Assembly: GCA_047627515.1 (NCBI GenBank)
Contig: JBLHTU010000162.1
Coordinates: 1-7,915 of the forward strand
Length of the DNA stretch: 7,915 nucleotides
Origin: JAYPLE01 sp047627515
GTDB lineage: Bacteria; Bacteroidota; Bacteroidia; Cytophagales; Cyclobacteriaceae
Direction: 5' to 3'
Shown here: positions 1 to 5,301 of the stretch, in pieces
Layout of the letters: each line of letters opens with the position of its first letter
Numbering within the stretch: position 1 is the stretch's first letter
Made by a program: the position numbers and the translations under genes
Notes under the pieces: model-generated
Databases searched by the model: none
Told to the model about the DNA's origin: nothing
What the model saw: the letters and a program-made list of their open reading frames with translations, nothing else

Positions 1-758
1 TCAAAGGGCTTGTCTTATTTGGCTTGTATCTGCTTGGTTTGATTGCTGCGCTTTTAGTTGCTCTTGTCATGAAGCTCTTGATCAAGTCAAAACAAAGCAG
101 CTTTTTGATCATGGAGATGCCGACCTTTAAAATGCCTAGGTGGAATAATTTATTGATAACGATCATAGAAAAAGTGAGACTATTCGTTTTCGATGCAGGA
201 AAGGTAATTTTTGCTATTTCAATTATTCTCTGGGTGCTAGCTTCTTATGGTCCTGGCGATAGGGTAGAAAGAGCTGTCGCTTTGATCGAAGTTCCTCAAA
301 CAGGAAATCTAGAAGTGGTTAAGCTGTATGAAAAGGAGGTCTCGTCCGTTATGCTCGAAAACTCATATATCGGGATTTTGGGTAAGGGAATCGAACCTGC
401 GATCTCCCCCCTTGGATACAATTGGCAGATTGGCATTGCATTGATCACCTCGTTTGCCGCGCGAGAGGTATTTGTAGGGTCAATGGCTACGATCTACAGT
501 GTGGGGGAAGACTTCGAAGAAAATACTTCTCTGATGGAAAGAATGAGGTCGGAGACGAAGTCTGATGGTTCCAAAGTATATACATTGGCTTCAGGCCTGT
601 CCTTGATGATTTTCTATGCTTTTGCCATGCAATGCATGAGTACACTTGCCGTAGTACTACGGGAAACTAAAAAATGGAAGTGGCCGCTAATACAGCTCGC
701 TTATATGACAGCCATGGCTTATCTCTCCGCATTATTGACGTACCAAATCCTTAGTTGA
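1..758 (+). CDS. feoB: FeoB ferrous iron transporter, C-terminal part (5' end outside window)
   Basis: This is the last roughly 252 codons of FeoB; the reading frame is open from base 3 and ends at TGA 756-758. FeoB imports Fe(II) across the inner membrane with an N-terminal G domain, which lies outside the window. What is visible is the membrane part. It has a hydrophobic helix at the left edge, the segment EMPTFKMPRWNN (FeoB's usual E-L-P-Y-R-L-P-like loop) and the helix VIFAISIILWVLASYG. Further on come SYIGILGKGIEPAISPLG and the diagnostic FAAREVFVGSMATIYSVG (second gate/nucleoside-recognition domain), then AMQCMSTLAVVLRE with a conserved membrane Cys and a final helix. The charged stretch after YSVGEDF is the usual variable loop. 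No frameshift or truncation is visible. A small Cys-rich gene follows after a single base, as is common for feo operons. The family assignment is firm; nothing upstream (feoA, regulator) can be seen. Confidence 0.96.
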   Translation, partial: KGLVLFGLYLLGLIAALLVALVMKLLIKSKQSSFLIMEMPTFKMPRWNNLLITIIEKVRLFVFDAGKVIFAISIILWVLASYGPGDRVERAVALIEVPQTGNLEVVKLYEKEVSSVMLENSYIGILGKGIEPAISPLGYNWQIGIALITSFAAREVFVGSMATIYSVGEDFEENTSLMERMRSETKSDGSKVYTLASGLSLMIFYAFAMQCMSTLAVVLRETKKWKWPLIQLAYMTAMAYLSALLTYQILS

Positions 759-759
759 C

Positions 760-897
760 ATGTGGCAATCTATCCTCGTAATACTTATTTTTCTAAGTTC
801 ATCTATTTGGTTGGTCAAGAGGATTGTTGGACAGTTTACCGGAAAATCACAAGCAGGCTGTGAAAAATGCGCCAAAAACACCAGCAGTATTCACTGA
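760..897 (+). CDS. FeoB-associated Cys-rich membrane protein (45 aa)
   Basis: This small gene starts with ATG one base after the feoB stop and ends at TGA 895-897. The product begins MWQSILVILIFLSSSIWLVK, a single N-terminal transmembrane helix. A short cytoplasm-type tail follows with GCEKCAKN, a C-x2-C pair at residues 34 and 37. Size, one helix, a C-terminal CxxC and position directly behind feoB all match the FeoB-associated Cys-rich membrane protein family. These are thought to act with FeoB at the inner membrane; in gammaproteobacteria the unrelated small protein FeoC holds a comparable place. The exact biochemical role is not established; Fe(II) or Fe-S binding by the Cys pair is inference. 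The tight spacing implies translation from the feo mRNA. I see no clear intrinsic terminator after it. Confidence 0.88.
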   Translation: MWQSILVILIFLSSSIWLVKRIVGQFTGKSQAGCEKCAKNTSSIH

Positions 898-902
898 CAT
901 TT

Positions 903-939
903 GTCACTACTTCTAGTGACTACTAGCTACCTCTAGTGA
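903..939 (+). promoter_or_regulatory. Operator array A: two phased palindromes, TCACTA-N4-TAGTGA type
   Basis: A perfect palindrome TCACTA-CTTC-TAGTGA lies at 904-919, extended by one pair (G903/C920). A second, weaker copy TAGCTA-CCTC-TAGTGA lies at 924-939, exactly 20 bp further on. The four half-sites therefore start at 904, 914, 924 and 934, one per helical turn and all on the same DNA face. The same arrangement occurs at 2486-2521. No run of T follows, so this is more likely a protein-binding site than a terminator. It lies about 50 bp upstream of the candidate promoter for the Cys-rich/ferritin operon, a position more usual for an activator than a simple repressor. The binding protein is not encoded in the window. 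Confidence 0.75.
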
Positions 940-957
940 TAGTAATTATGCTAATCT

Positions 958-1005
958 TAGCGATTGACTATGTCAAATTACTTCCCCATTTTTGCACTTT
1001 AGAAT
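958..1005 (+). promoter_or_regulatory. Candidate Bacteroidota-type promoter A for the Cys-rich/ferritin operon
   Basis: The block TAGCGATTG (958-966) supplies a -33 TTG. After 20 bases comes CATTTTTG (987-994), which fits the Bacteroidota -7 consensus TAnnTTTG except for its first base. The known spacing for this promoter class is about 19-21. Transcription would then start near base 1000, inside CTTTAGAAT (997-1005), leaving a leader of about 20 bases before ATG 1021. The elements TAGCGATTG, the N20 spacer, a TTTTG-ending box and CTTTAGAAT all recur at 2541-2591, which greatly strengthens the call. The start site itself is inferred. Confidence 0.68.
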
Positions 1006-1020
1006 TAATCTAAATAAGGA

Positions 1021-1173
1021 ATGATTGATCAGGAGTCTTACGGAGCAAGCGAAGAATCAGTAGCAATGGATTTTAAATCCATGATGTGTAAGGAAGAGCA
1101 GTGTGATTTTAAGAAGTGCTGCAAAAAATACAAGAAAAATGGGCGCCACTGCAAAAAGTGTCCAAAGCTATGA
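1021..1173 (+). CDS. Small Cys-rich basic protein (50 aa), unknown function
   Basis: ATG 1021 to TGA 1171-1173 encodes 50 residues; an internal in-frame ATG at 1066 would give a 35-residue form. The conserved-looking part is the second half, with Cys at 23, 28, 33, 34, 44 and 47 (MMCKEEQCDFKKCCKKYKKN, then HCKKCPKL). The C-terminal half is strongly Lys-rich. There is no signal peptide or membrane helix, so it should be cytoplasmic. Six Cys in 25 residues suggest metal or Fe-S binding, or a redox role, which is inference; I do not recognise a named family. It is the first gene after promoter A and shares an ATGA overlap with the next gene, so the two are probably translationally coupled. I chose ATG 1021 because it sits about 20 bases from the predicted transcription start and the frame is open throughout; 1066 remains possible. 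Confidence 0.72.
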   Translation: MIDQESYGASEESVAMDFKSMMCKEEQCDFKKCCKKYKKNGRHCKKCPKL

Positions 1174-1526
1174 TCGCTCAAGAACTACAGCAAACATTGG
1201 CTACGACGGAAGTCTATCGCCATGAATCTATGGTGCTCATTCAGGATGATACTGAAGAGTGTTTCAGCCTTTCATGGGGAGAAAGAATTTATCATTTTAA
1301 GATTTGTGATTTAATAAAGTTTAGAAGGGCTATTTTTTCAATTGACCTAGTTGCGTTATGTGATTCAAAACATGGTGGCGTGGAGTTGGTTAGAGTACCT
1401 CATTTAGACAGTCATTTCGTACTTAGCTTGAGAGATATACTTGTTTTCCGTGAATTACTTTCTGGGGGGTTTACGATGTTGCAGCTCAATAGTATGGTGT
1501 CCCGTGCACTGGTTAGTCCATTTTAG
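1170..1526 (+). CDS. Hypothetical protein (118 aa), coupled to the Cys-rich gene
   Basis: I place the start at ATG 1170, whose ATGA overlaps the stop of the Cys-rich gene. A GTG at 1116 would also be in frame but would sit deep inside that gene, and its extra 18 residues show nothing distinctive. The product is a soluble mixed alpha/beta protein with no signal peptide or membrane segment. Its visible stretches are ECFSLSWGERIYHFKICDLI (30-49), FVLSLRDILVFRELLSGGF (83-101) and a hydrophobic C-terminus. Cys occur at 31, 46 and 64. The layout faintly recalls small Bacteroidota proteins of unknown function, such as DUF6686-like ones, but I cannot confirm a family. It lies 84 bases before ferritin and in the same direction, so a link to iron handling is suggested by context only. 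Confidence 0.75.
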   Translation: MIAQELQQTLATTEVYRHESMVLIQDDTEECFSLSWGERIYHFKICDLIKFRRAIFSIDLVALCDSKHGGVELVRVPHLDSHFVLSLRDILVFRELLSGGFTMLQLNSMVSRALVSPF

Positions 1527-1610
1527 AATCATTATAAATTAGTTTTATTAGTCGATTCTGTCAATCATTCTGTTTCTTGTATAGTTATAAGGCCAAGAAC
1601 AAAAATTCAT

Positions 1611-2150
1611 ATGAAAGATATTTTGAGAAGACACAGCATTTTGAAAGAGGAAATAGTAGATGTCCTCAACAAGCAGATAAAGATAGAAGCACACTCATCA
1701 GCCGCCTATCTGGCAATGGCAGGATGGTGTGACGTCAACGGTTACGACAATAGTGCAGATTTCTTTTTCACACAAAGCGATGAAGAAAGAGGGCATCAGA
1801 TAAAAATATTCCACTACTTGGCTGATATGGAGTGCCAAGTAATATCTCCAGCTATCGGCGAGTCACAGCACGATTTCAACTCATTGAAAGAGGTTTTTGA
1901 GAAGTCTCTTGAGAACGAAATTGCTGTTACTGACTCAATCCACCAAGTGGTAAGAGTTTGTCGTAAGCAGGATGATATTGCGACAGAAGAATTTATGAAA
2001 TGGTTTGTTCAGGAGCAGATCGAAGAAGAGTACATAGCAAGAAGGTGCTTGGAGTTATTCGATTTGCTGGGTGAAGATAAGATAGCACTTGGTATGATCG
2101 AAGATCGAGTGCTCGGCATAAAGTATGCTGCTGCTGGCGGAGAAGGCTAA
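1611..2150 (+). CDS. ftnA: Ferritin (iron storage, ferroxidase-active)
   Basis: The 179-residue four-helix-bundle ferritin oxidises Fe(II) and stores it as a ferric mineral in a cytoplasmic 24-mer. All six ferroxidase residues of E. coli FtnA (E17, E50, H53, E94, Q127, E130) align without gaps to E26, E59, H62, E103, Q136 and E139. The third-site glutamates (E49, E126, E129) align to E58, E135 and E138. Recognisable blocks are IKIEAHSSAAYLAMAGWC (23-40), SDEERGHQ (56-63) and FVQEQIEEEYIARR (132-145). No heme-binding Met pattern of bacterioferritin is evident and catalytic residues are complete, so this is ferritin rather than Dps. It carries about nine extra N-terminal residues relative to FtnA. 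ATG 1611 follows an A-rich stretch as is usual for Bacteroidota. It probably belongs to the operon starting at 1021; I saw no convincing separate promoter in the 84-base gap. The terminator at 2186 closes the unit. Confidence 0.96.
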   Translation: MKDILRRHSILKEEIVDVLNKQIKIEAHSSAAYLAMAGWCDVNGYDNSADFFFTQSDEERGHQIKIFHYLADMECQVISPAIGESQHDFNSLKEVFEKSLENEIAVTDSIHQVVRVCRKQDDIATEEFMKWFVQEQIEEEYIARRCLELFDLLGEDKIALGMIEDRVLGIKYAAAGGEG

Positions 2151-2185
2151 TTTTCTCAGGTAGAAGCGAGAGCCATAAAAGTATT

Positions 2186-2219
2186 AAGAGGTGAATGTAA
2201 GCTGCATTCACTTTTTTTT
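2186..2219 (+). terminator. Intrinsic terminator after ferritin
   Basis: The stem GTGAATG (2191-2197) pairs with CATTCAC (2205-2211) across a 7-base loop. It is followed by eight T (2212-2219). The purines just before the stem can pair further with the T run. It ends the Cys-rich/ferritin operon 36 bases after its stop codon. Confidence 0.88.
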
Positions 2220-2485
2220 GTGATATACATTCTAAACTAACAGTAGAGTTCCTCGAATTCACCGCTGTCTTTAGTTCTCGAAAAGCAATTTTTCATTGTA
2301 GCTCAATTGTAAGATCTTCTATCCTGCTGTCTTCAAAATCAACCGAATAGCCGTTATCAAGAGATGCTGATCAAATTGAATTCTGAGCACAAGAGTAACG
2401 GTCTAAACACCGATTTTATAGACCCTAAAGTTGCAAATAATCATTCAGCCAAAAGCAGCCCTGGCGGAGTAATAACGTTCACTTA
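2220..2485. other. Intergenic stretch without a supportable gene
   Basis: Between the ferritin terminator and operator array B I find no ORF with good start, length and composition on either strand, no tRNA and no repeat. Two weak items were seen. One is a 6-bp inverted repeat GGTCTA/TAGACC (2400-2405 and 2419-2424) with a 13-base loop and no T run. The other is a 26-codon open stretch on the minus strand (2370 down to 2293) that reads like protein (SLDNGYSVDFEDSRIEDLTI) but has no ATG. It may be a degraded gene fragment or chance. Confidence 0.5.
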
Positions 2486-2521
2486 TCACTAGAAGTAGTG
2501 ATTTATCACTACCCATAGTGA
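2486..2521 (+). promoter_or_regulatory. Operator array B: two perfect phased palindromes, TCACTA-N4-TAGTGA
   Basis: TCACTA-GAAG-TAGTGA (2486-2501) is followed by TCACTA-CCCA-TAGTGA (2506-2521), again with 20-bp phasing. Half-sites start at 2486, 2496, 2506 and 2516. The first palindrome is the exact reverse complement of the perfect copy at 904-919, including the N4 centre. The two inner half-sites form a further palindrome of opposite sense, TAGTGA-TTTA-TCACTA (2496-2511), so the array could bind either two dimers or a cooperative higher oligomer. It precedes the promoter of the DUF4856/imelysin operon. Confidence 0.8.
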
Positions 2522-2540
2522 GGCCATAAAACCCTATACA

Positions 2541-2591
2541 TAGCGATTGTATGCCGTGATACTTTGGTAGACTTTTGTGCTTCTTTAGAAT
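2541..2591 (+). promoter_or_regulatory. Candidate Bacteroidota-type promoter B for the DUF4856/imelysin operon
   Basis: TAGCGATTG (2541-2549) gives the -33 TTG. A 20-base spacer leads to GACTTTTG (2570-2577), which keeps the second-position A and the TTTG of TAnnTTTG. CTTTAGAAT follows at 2583-2591, close to the expected transcription start. The whole arrangement repeats promoter A, with the operator array starting 55 bp upstream of TAGCGATTG (54 bp at promoter A). The leader to ATG 2617 would be about 30 bases, very A/T-rich and without a Shine-Dalgarno site. Confidence 0.68.
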
Positions 2592-2616
2592 GATTATAAA
2601 TAGTAACTTATAAATT

Positions 2617-3747
2617 ATGCAGATAGTAAAATTCCTCACTTTCAGTCTATTAATTATTTTAGTTAGCTGCGAAAGCGATGTTCCAGAAGTGGGAGTAGCG
2701 ATACCGGACACATACACATTTGAGAGAGATGGGTCTTCTACTGTAGATTTTAGAGGGCAGACAGCTCGGCTGGATATGCTTTCTGAAATGAAGTCATATG
2801 TGGTAGAAGGGGATGCAGGAAAGGCGGTATCAAGGGATCTGTTGCTTGATATGTTTGGCAATCAGAATAGCCCATTTGCAGATGAGGAACTTAATGCGAC
2901 AACCAAGAACCTTGAATCTAAGACGTTGATTTCTGATGTCGATTACTACAAGGGACTATTTGCGGAACTAGAGCGAGCCAGCAATGCCTATGTTGCTAAC
3001 CCTAGCGAAGCAATGCAAGGCGTTAGTGGCCTTTTGCAAAGAGGAAATACGGATCGGTATATTCTTGTCAATGAAAAAGGCTGGGAGTTTACTCAGTTTA
3101 TTGAAAAGGGGCTACTAGGATCTGTCTTTTTCCATCAGATTTTTAATGTCTACTTGACAGAGAGTCGAATTGGTCCCGACGTGGATAATGAATCTCTAGT
3201 TGAGGGAAATAACTACACAGCGAAAGAGCATCATTTTGATGAGGCATTTGGCTACTGGGGCGTTCCGGTTGACTTTCCGGATGAGTTAGCAGCAGCAGAC
3301 AGAAGATTCTGGGCAACGTATACTTACGGAAGATCAAGTCTTACTGGCTCCTTAGATAAATTGAAGTCTGCTTTTTTATACGGAAGAACTGCGATAGTCA
3401 ATAGCGACCAAGGAGCAGTAGATGCAGCTGTAGCAGAAATATATTTAGAGTTGGAGATCATGTCTGTAGCTACGGCTATTCATTACCTTAATTCTTCACT
3501 TGAAGACATCAATGCAGGAGATATTGGAAACCTATTTCATCATCTGTCTGAGGCGTATATGTTTATTCGTGCCATTAAGGTGCACCCCAGCCCGCAGTTA
3601 TCAGTTACTGAAATCAATGAAGTGCTAGCAAATGGTCTTGGTACTGAGGCTGATTTTTGGACAGCAGATGCGGCTTTGATCAGAGCAACAAAAAATACGA
3701 TTGTGAATGCATACCCTGAACTAGCAGCCGTTGCTAATGATTTATAA
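2617..3747 (+). CDS. DUF4856-family lipoprotein (376 aa)
   Basis: The protein starts with a lipoprotein signal, a hydrophobic stretch ending LVSC, so Cys18 should be lipidated; it then lies in the periplasm or on the outer membrane. The mature part opens with DTYTFERDGSSTVDFRGQTA (31-50), the typical start of DUF4856. Other blocks are EHHFDEAFGYWG (204-215), RFWATYTYGRSSL (230-242), LKSAFLYGRTAIVNSD (249-264) and a His-pair HHLSEAYMFIRAIK (308-321). The helical make-up and partnership with imelysin-type proteins are known of this otherwise uncharacterised family, which is found mainly in Bacteroidota. The conserved His/Asp/Glu cluster at 205-209 and the His at 173 and 308-309 could bind metal, which is inference. 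It is the first gene of the operon behind array B, and the imelysin gene follows after 3 bases. ATG 2617 is chosen because it gives the complete signal peptide. Confidence 0.88.
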   Translation: MQIVKFLTFSLLIILVSCESDVPEVGVAIPDTYTFERDGSSTVDFRGQTARLDMLSEMKSYVVEGDAGKAVSRDLLLDMFGNQNSPFADEELNATTKNLESKTLISDVDYYKGLFAELERASNAYVANPSEAMQGVSGLLQRGNTDRYILVNEKGWEFTQFIEKGLLGSVFFHQIFNVYLTESRIGPDVDNESLVEGNNYTAKEHHFDEAFGYWGVPVDFPDELAAADRRFWATYTYGRSSLTGSLDKLKSAFLYGRTAIVNSDQGAVDAAVAEIYLELEIMSVATAIHYLNSSLEDINAGDIGNLFHHLSEAYMFIRAIKVHPSPQLSVTEINEVLANGLGTEADFWTADAALIRATKNTIVNAYPELAAVANDL

Positions 3748-3750
3748 GCG

Positions 3751-4866
3751 ATGAAAAATCCCAGACATACATTTATTTTTACGCTATTGATTGGATCAGT
3801 TTTGATGATCGGCTGCGATACAGATAATCTTTTCGAGGAGGCGGATACTTACGATCAAGCCTTGTTTCTCGATCATACGGGCAATACACTAATCATTCCG
3901 TCAGTAGAGGATTTTCTTCGGACAGTAACGGATTTGAAAAGCTCAGTCGATCTATTTGTGCAAGAGCCTACAGCTGACGTCCTTGTCATTGTTCGGCAAG
4001 ACCTCAAAGTGGCACGTTTGTCTTGGCAGTGGGTCCAGCCATTTGCTTTTGGCCCGATGTCAAAATATGGTTTGCAGGGAGTGACGAGTATTTACCCGGT
4101 GGATGTACAACAGCTTGAGAGAAATATTTCAGCGGGGGACTATTCGTTCGGGACGGTTGCAAACATCGACGCAGTAGGATTTCAAGCGTTAGGTTATTTG
4201 CTTTATGGAGATGACCTTTCTGACGAAGACCTTCTATTAACATTTGAGAGTGAGGCGAGAAGAAAGTACTTACAAGATGTAGTAAAACTTATTTTTGACA
4301 GTGCTGAAAACGCTAATGAAGAAGTGGTAGGTTATGTAAACGATGTGTTTTCTATTGCTGGTGCTGAAGGAATTGATGCCGGCAGTAGCACAGCAATCTA
4401 CGTCAATGCGTTAAATCAAAATTTTGAAAGGAACCTTCGAGATGGGAAACTTGCTATTCCCTTGGGCGTCCGATCATTGGGCAACCCTGTGATGAAAGCA
4501 GCTGAGGCGTACTACGCGGGTTACTCAGTAGAATTGCTACAGGAATCTATGAAAGCATATCAAGCGATCTATGAAGGTGCAGGGCGCGATGGGACGGAAG
4601 GTGAAGGATTCTTTGAATACCTTAAAGCAATCAAAGCGCAAAGTGCTGCAGAGGAAGATTTAGCGGATGTAATCAGAGGTCAAATAGAAGATATTGAAAA
4701 TTTGACAATTGAGCTAAAGGGAGACTTACCTACATTGATCGAGCAACGACCAGAGCAGCTGGAGCAGCTATTTGTTGAGATGCAGCGTCTTGTGGTCTAT
4801 TTAAAGACCGATATGGCCTCTGCATTGGGTGTAATTATAGTGTATCAAGACAATGATGGAGATTAG
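3751..4866 (+). CDS. Imelysin-family (M75-like) lipoprotein with degenerate GxHxxE motif
   Basis: This 371-residue lipoprotein has a signal ending LMIGC, with Cys22 as the lipidation site. Imelysin-family proteins are helical periplasmic or surface proteins of iron-regulated loci; relatives include ICMP/IrpA and the M75 domain of EfeO. Family features here are WQWVQPFAFGPMSKYGL (92-108), a central VGFQALGYLLYGD (142-154), GKLAIPLGVRSLG (232-244) and the C-terminal end DMASALGVIIVYQDNDGD. In most imelysins the central motif is GxHxxE; here it is G143-F-Q145-A-L-G148, so both the His and the Glu are absent. From memory, Bacteroidota relatives often read GFPALDYLL at this point, so the change may define a subfamily rather than a broken gene. 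Peptidase activity is doubtful; metal or metal-chelate binding is the likelier role. Three bases separate it from both neighbours. Confidence 0.9.
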   Translation: MKNPRHTFIFTLLIGSVLMIGCDTDNLFEEADTYDQALFLDHTGNTLIIPSVEDFLRTVTDLKSSVDLFVQEPTADVLVIVRQDLKVARLSWQWVQPFAFGPMSKYGLQGVTSIYPVDVQQLERNISAGDYSFGTVANIDAVGFQALGYLLYGDDLSDEDLLLTFESEARRKYLQDVVKLIFDSAENANEEVVGYVNDVFSIAGAEGIDAGSSTAIYVNALNQNFERNLRDGKLAIPLGVRSLGNPVMKAAEAYYAGYSVELLQESMKAYQAIYEGAGRDGTEGEGFFEYLKAIKAQSAAEEDLADVIRGQIEDIENLTIELKGDLPTLIEQRPEQLEQLFVEMQRLVVYLKTDMASALGVIIVYQDNDGD

Positions 4867-4869
4867 GGC

Positions 4870-5298
4870 ATGATCAAAGTGACTAGGTATCCAATACCAA
4901 CTATGCTGCGATGGCTACTTCTGATTAATGTCATAGGTGTTGCAGCAGAGTTGTATCTGATAGATCACATAGAAAGTGTACAACAATGGATTCCGATGGT
5001 TGTGCTATTTGCTGTCCTCACTAGTACGGTACTTATCAATCTGAATAGAAGCCGTGCAGCACAGCAAGTCTTTTTAATTTCAATGGGTGCAGCAGTATGC
5101 AGTGGTATTGTGGGCATTTATTTTCATCTTATCGGCAATCTGGAATTTGTGATGGAATTGTATCCCTCAGCCACAAAGGAAGTATTATTTCTAAAAACTG
5201 TCAAAGGGGCGACACCCGTTTTGGCACCTGGTGCTATGGTTGGAATCGGCCTGCTGGGAATCATATTAAATCGATCAATTAACCAAACCAAGAATTAG
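4870..5298 (+). CDS. Four-helix integral membrane protein (142 aa), unknown
   Basis: Four hydrophobic segments are visible, at about residues 12-30, 41-57, 67-88 and 115-134, with an N-terminal Arg/Lys-containing end and no signal peptidase site. The most distinctive part joins helix 3 to helix 4. It contains GIYFHLIGNLEFVMELYPS (82-100), then KGATPVLAPGAMVGIGLLG (112-130). His86, Asn90, Glu92, Glu96, Pro116 and Pro120 look functionally constrained. I have seen similar H-x2-GN-x-EF and P-x-LAPG patterns in unnamed bacterial membrane proteins but cannot give a family name. It sits between the imelysin and the HhH lipoprotein genes with 3-base gaps, so it is presumably an inner-membrane component of the same process. 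A role in metal or cofactor handling at His86/Glu92/Glu96 is only a guess. Confidence 0.85.
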   Translation: MIKVTRYPIPTMLRWLLLINVIGVAAELYLIDHIESVQQWIPMVVLFAVLTSTVLINLNRSRAAQQVFLISMGAAVCSGIVGIYFHLIGNLEFVMELYPSATKEVLFLKTVKGATPVLAPGAMVGIGLLGIILNRSINQTKN

Positions 5299-5301
5299 AT
5301 T

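Noticed and set aside
903..920. Palindrome GTCACTACTTCTAGTGAC as a terminator for the feoB operon
   Set aside because: No T run follows, and the same palindrome recurs with 20-bp phasing before two promoters, which fits an operator much better. A secondary role in RNA cannot be excluded.
904..939. Repeated TCACTA/TAGTGA units as a CRISPR or other repeat array
   Set aside because: Units are 6-bp half-sites with 4-bp spacers, far too short for CRISPR repeats, and no longer direct repeats or spacers are present.
1116..1169. GTG 1116 as the start of the 118-residue protein (would give 136 residues)
   Set aside because: It lies deep inside the Cys-rich gene in another frame; ATG 1170 forms a neat ATGA overlap with that gene's stop and needs no rare start.
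1993..2262. Minus-strand ORF of 89 codons across the ferritin end
   Set aside because: Opposite to a well-supported ferritin with complete active site, and it runs through the terminator; composition shows no domain or signal.
2400..2424. Inverted repeat GGTCTA/TAGACC as a terminator or operator
   Set aside because: Only 6 bp, 13-base loop, no T tract and no second copy.
2445..2861. Minus-strand ORF of 138 codons over operator B and the DUF4856 start
   Set aside because: It overlaps the operator, the promoter and a clear lipoprotein signal peptide on the other strand; the translation shows no recognisable family.
5097..5282. 61-codon + strand ORF inside the 4-TM gene
   Set aside because: It is an out-of-frame shadow of the membrane protein gene and shows no domain or signal of its own.
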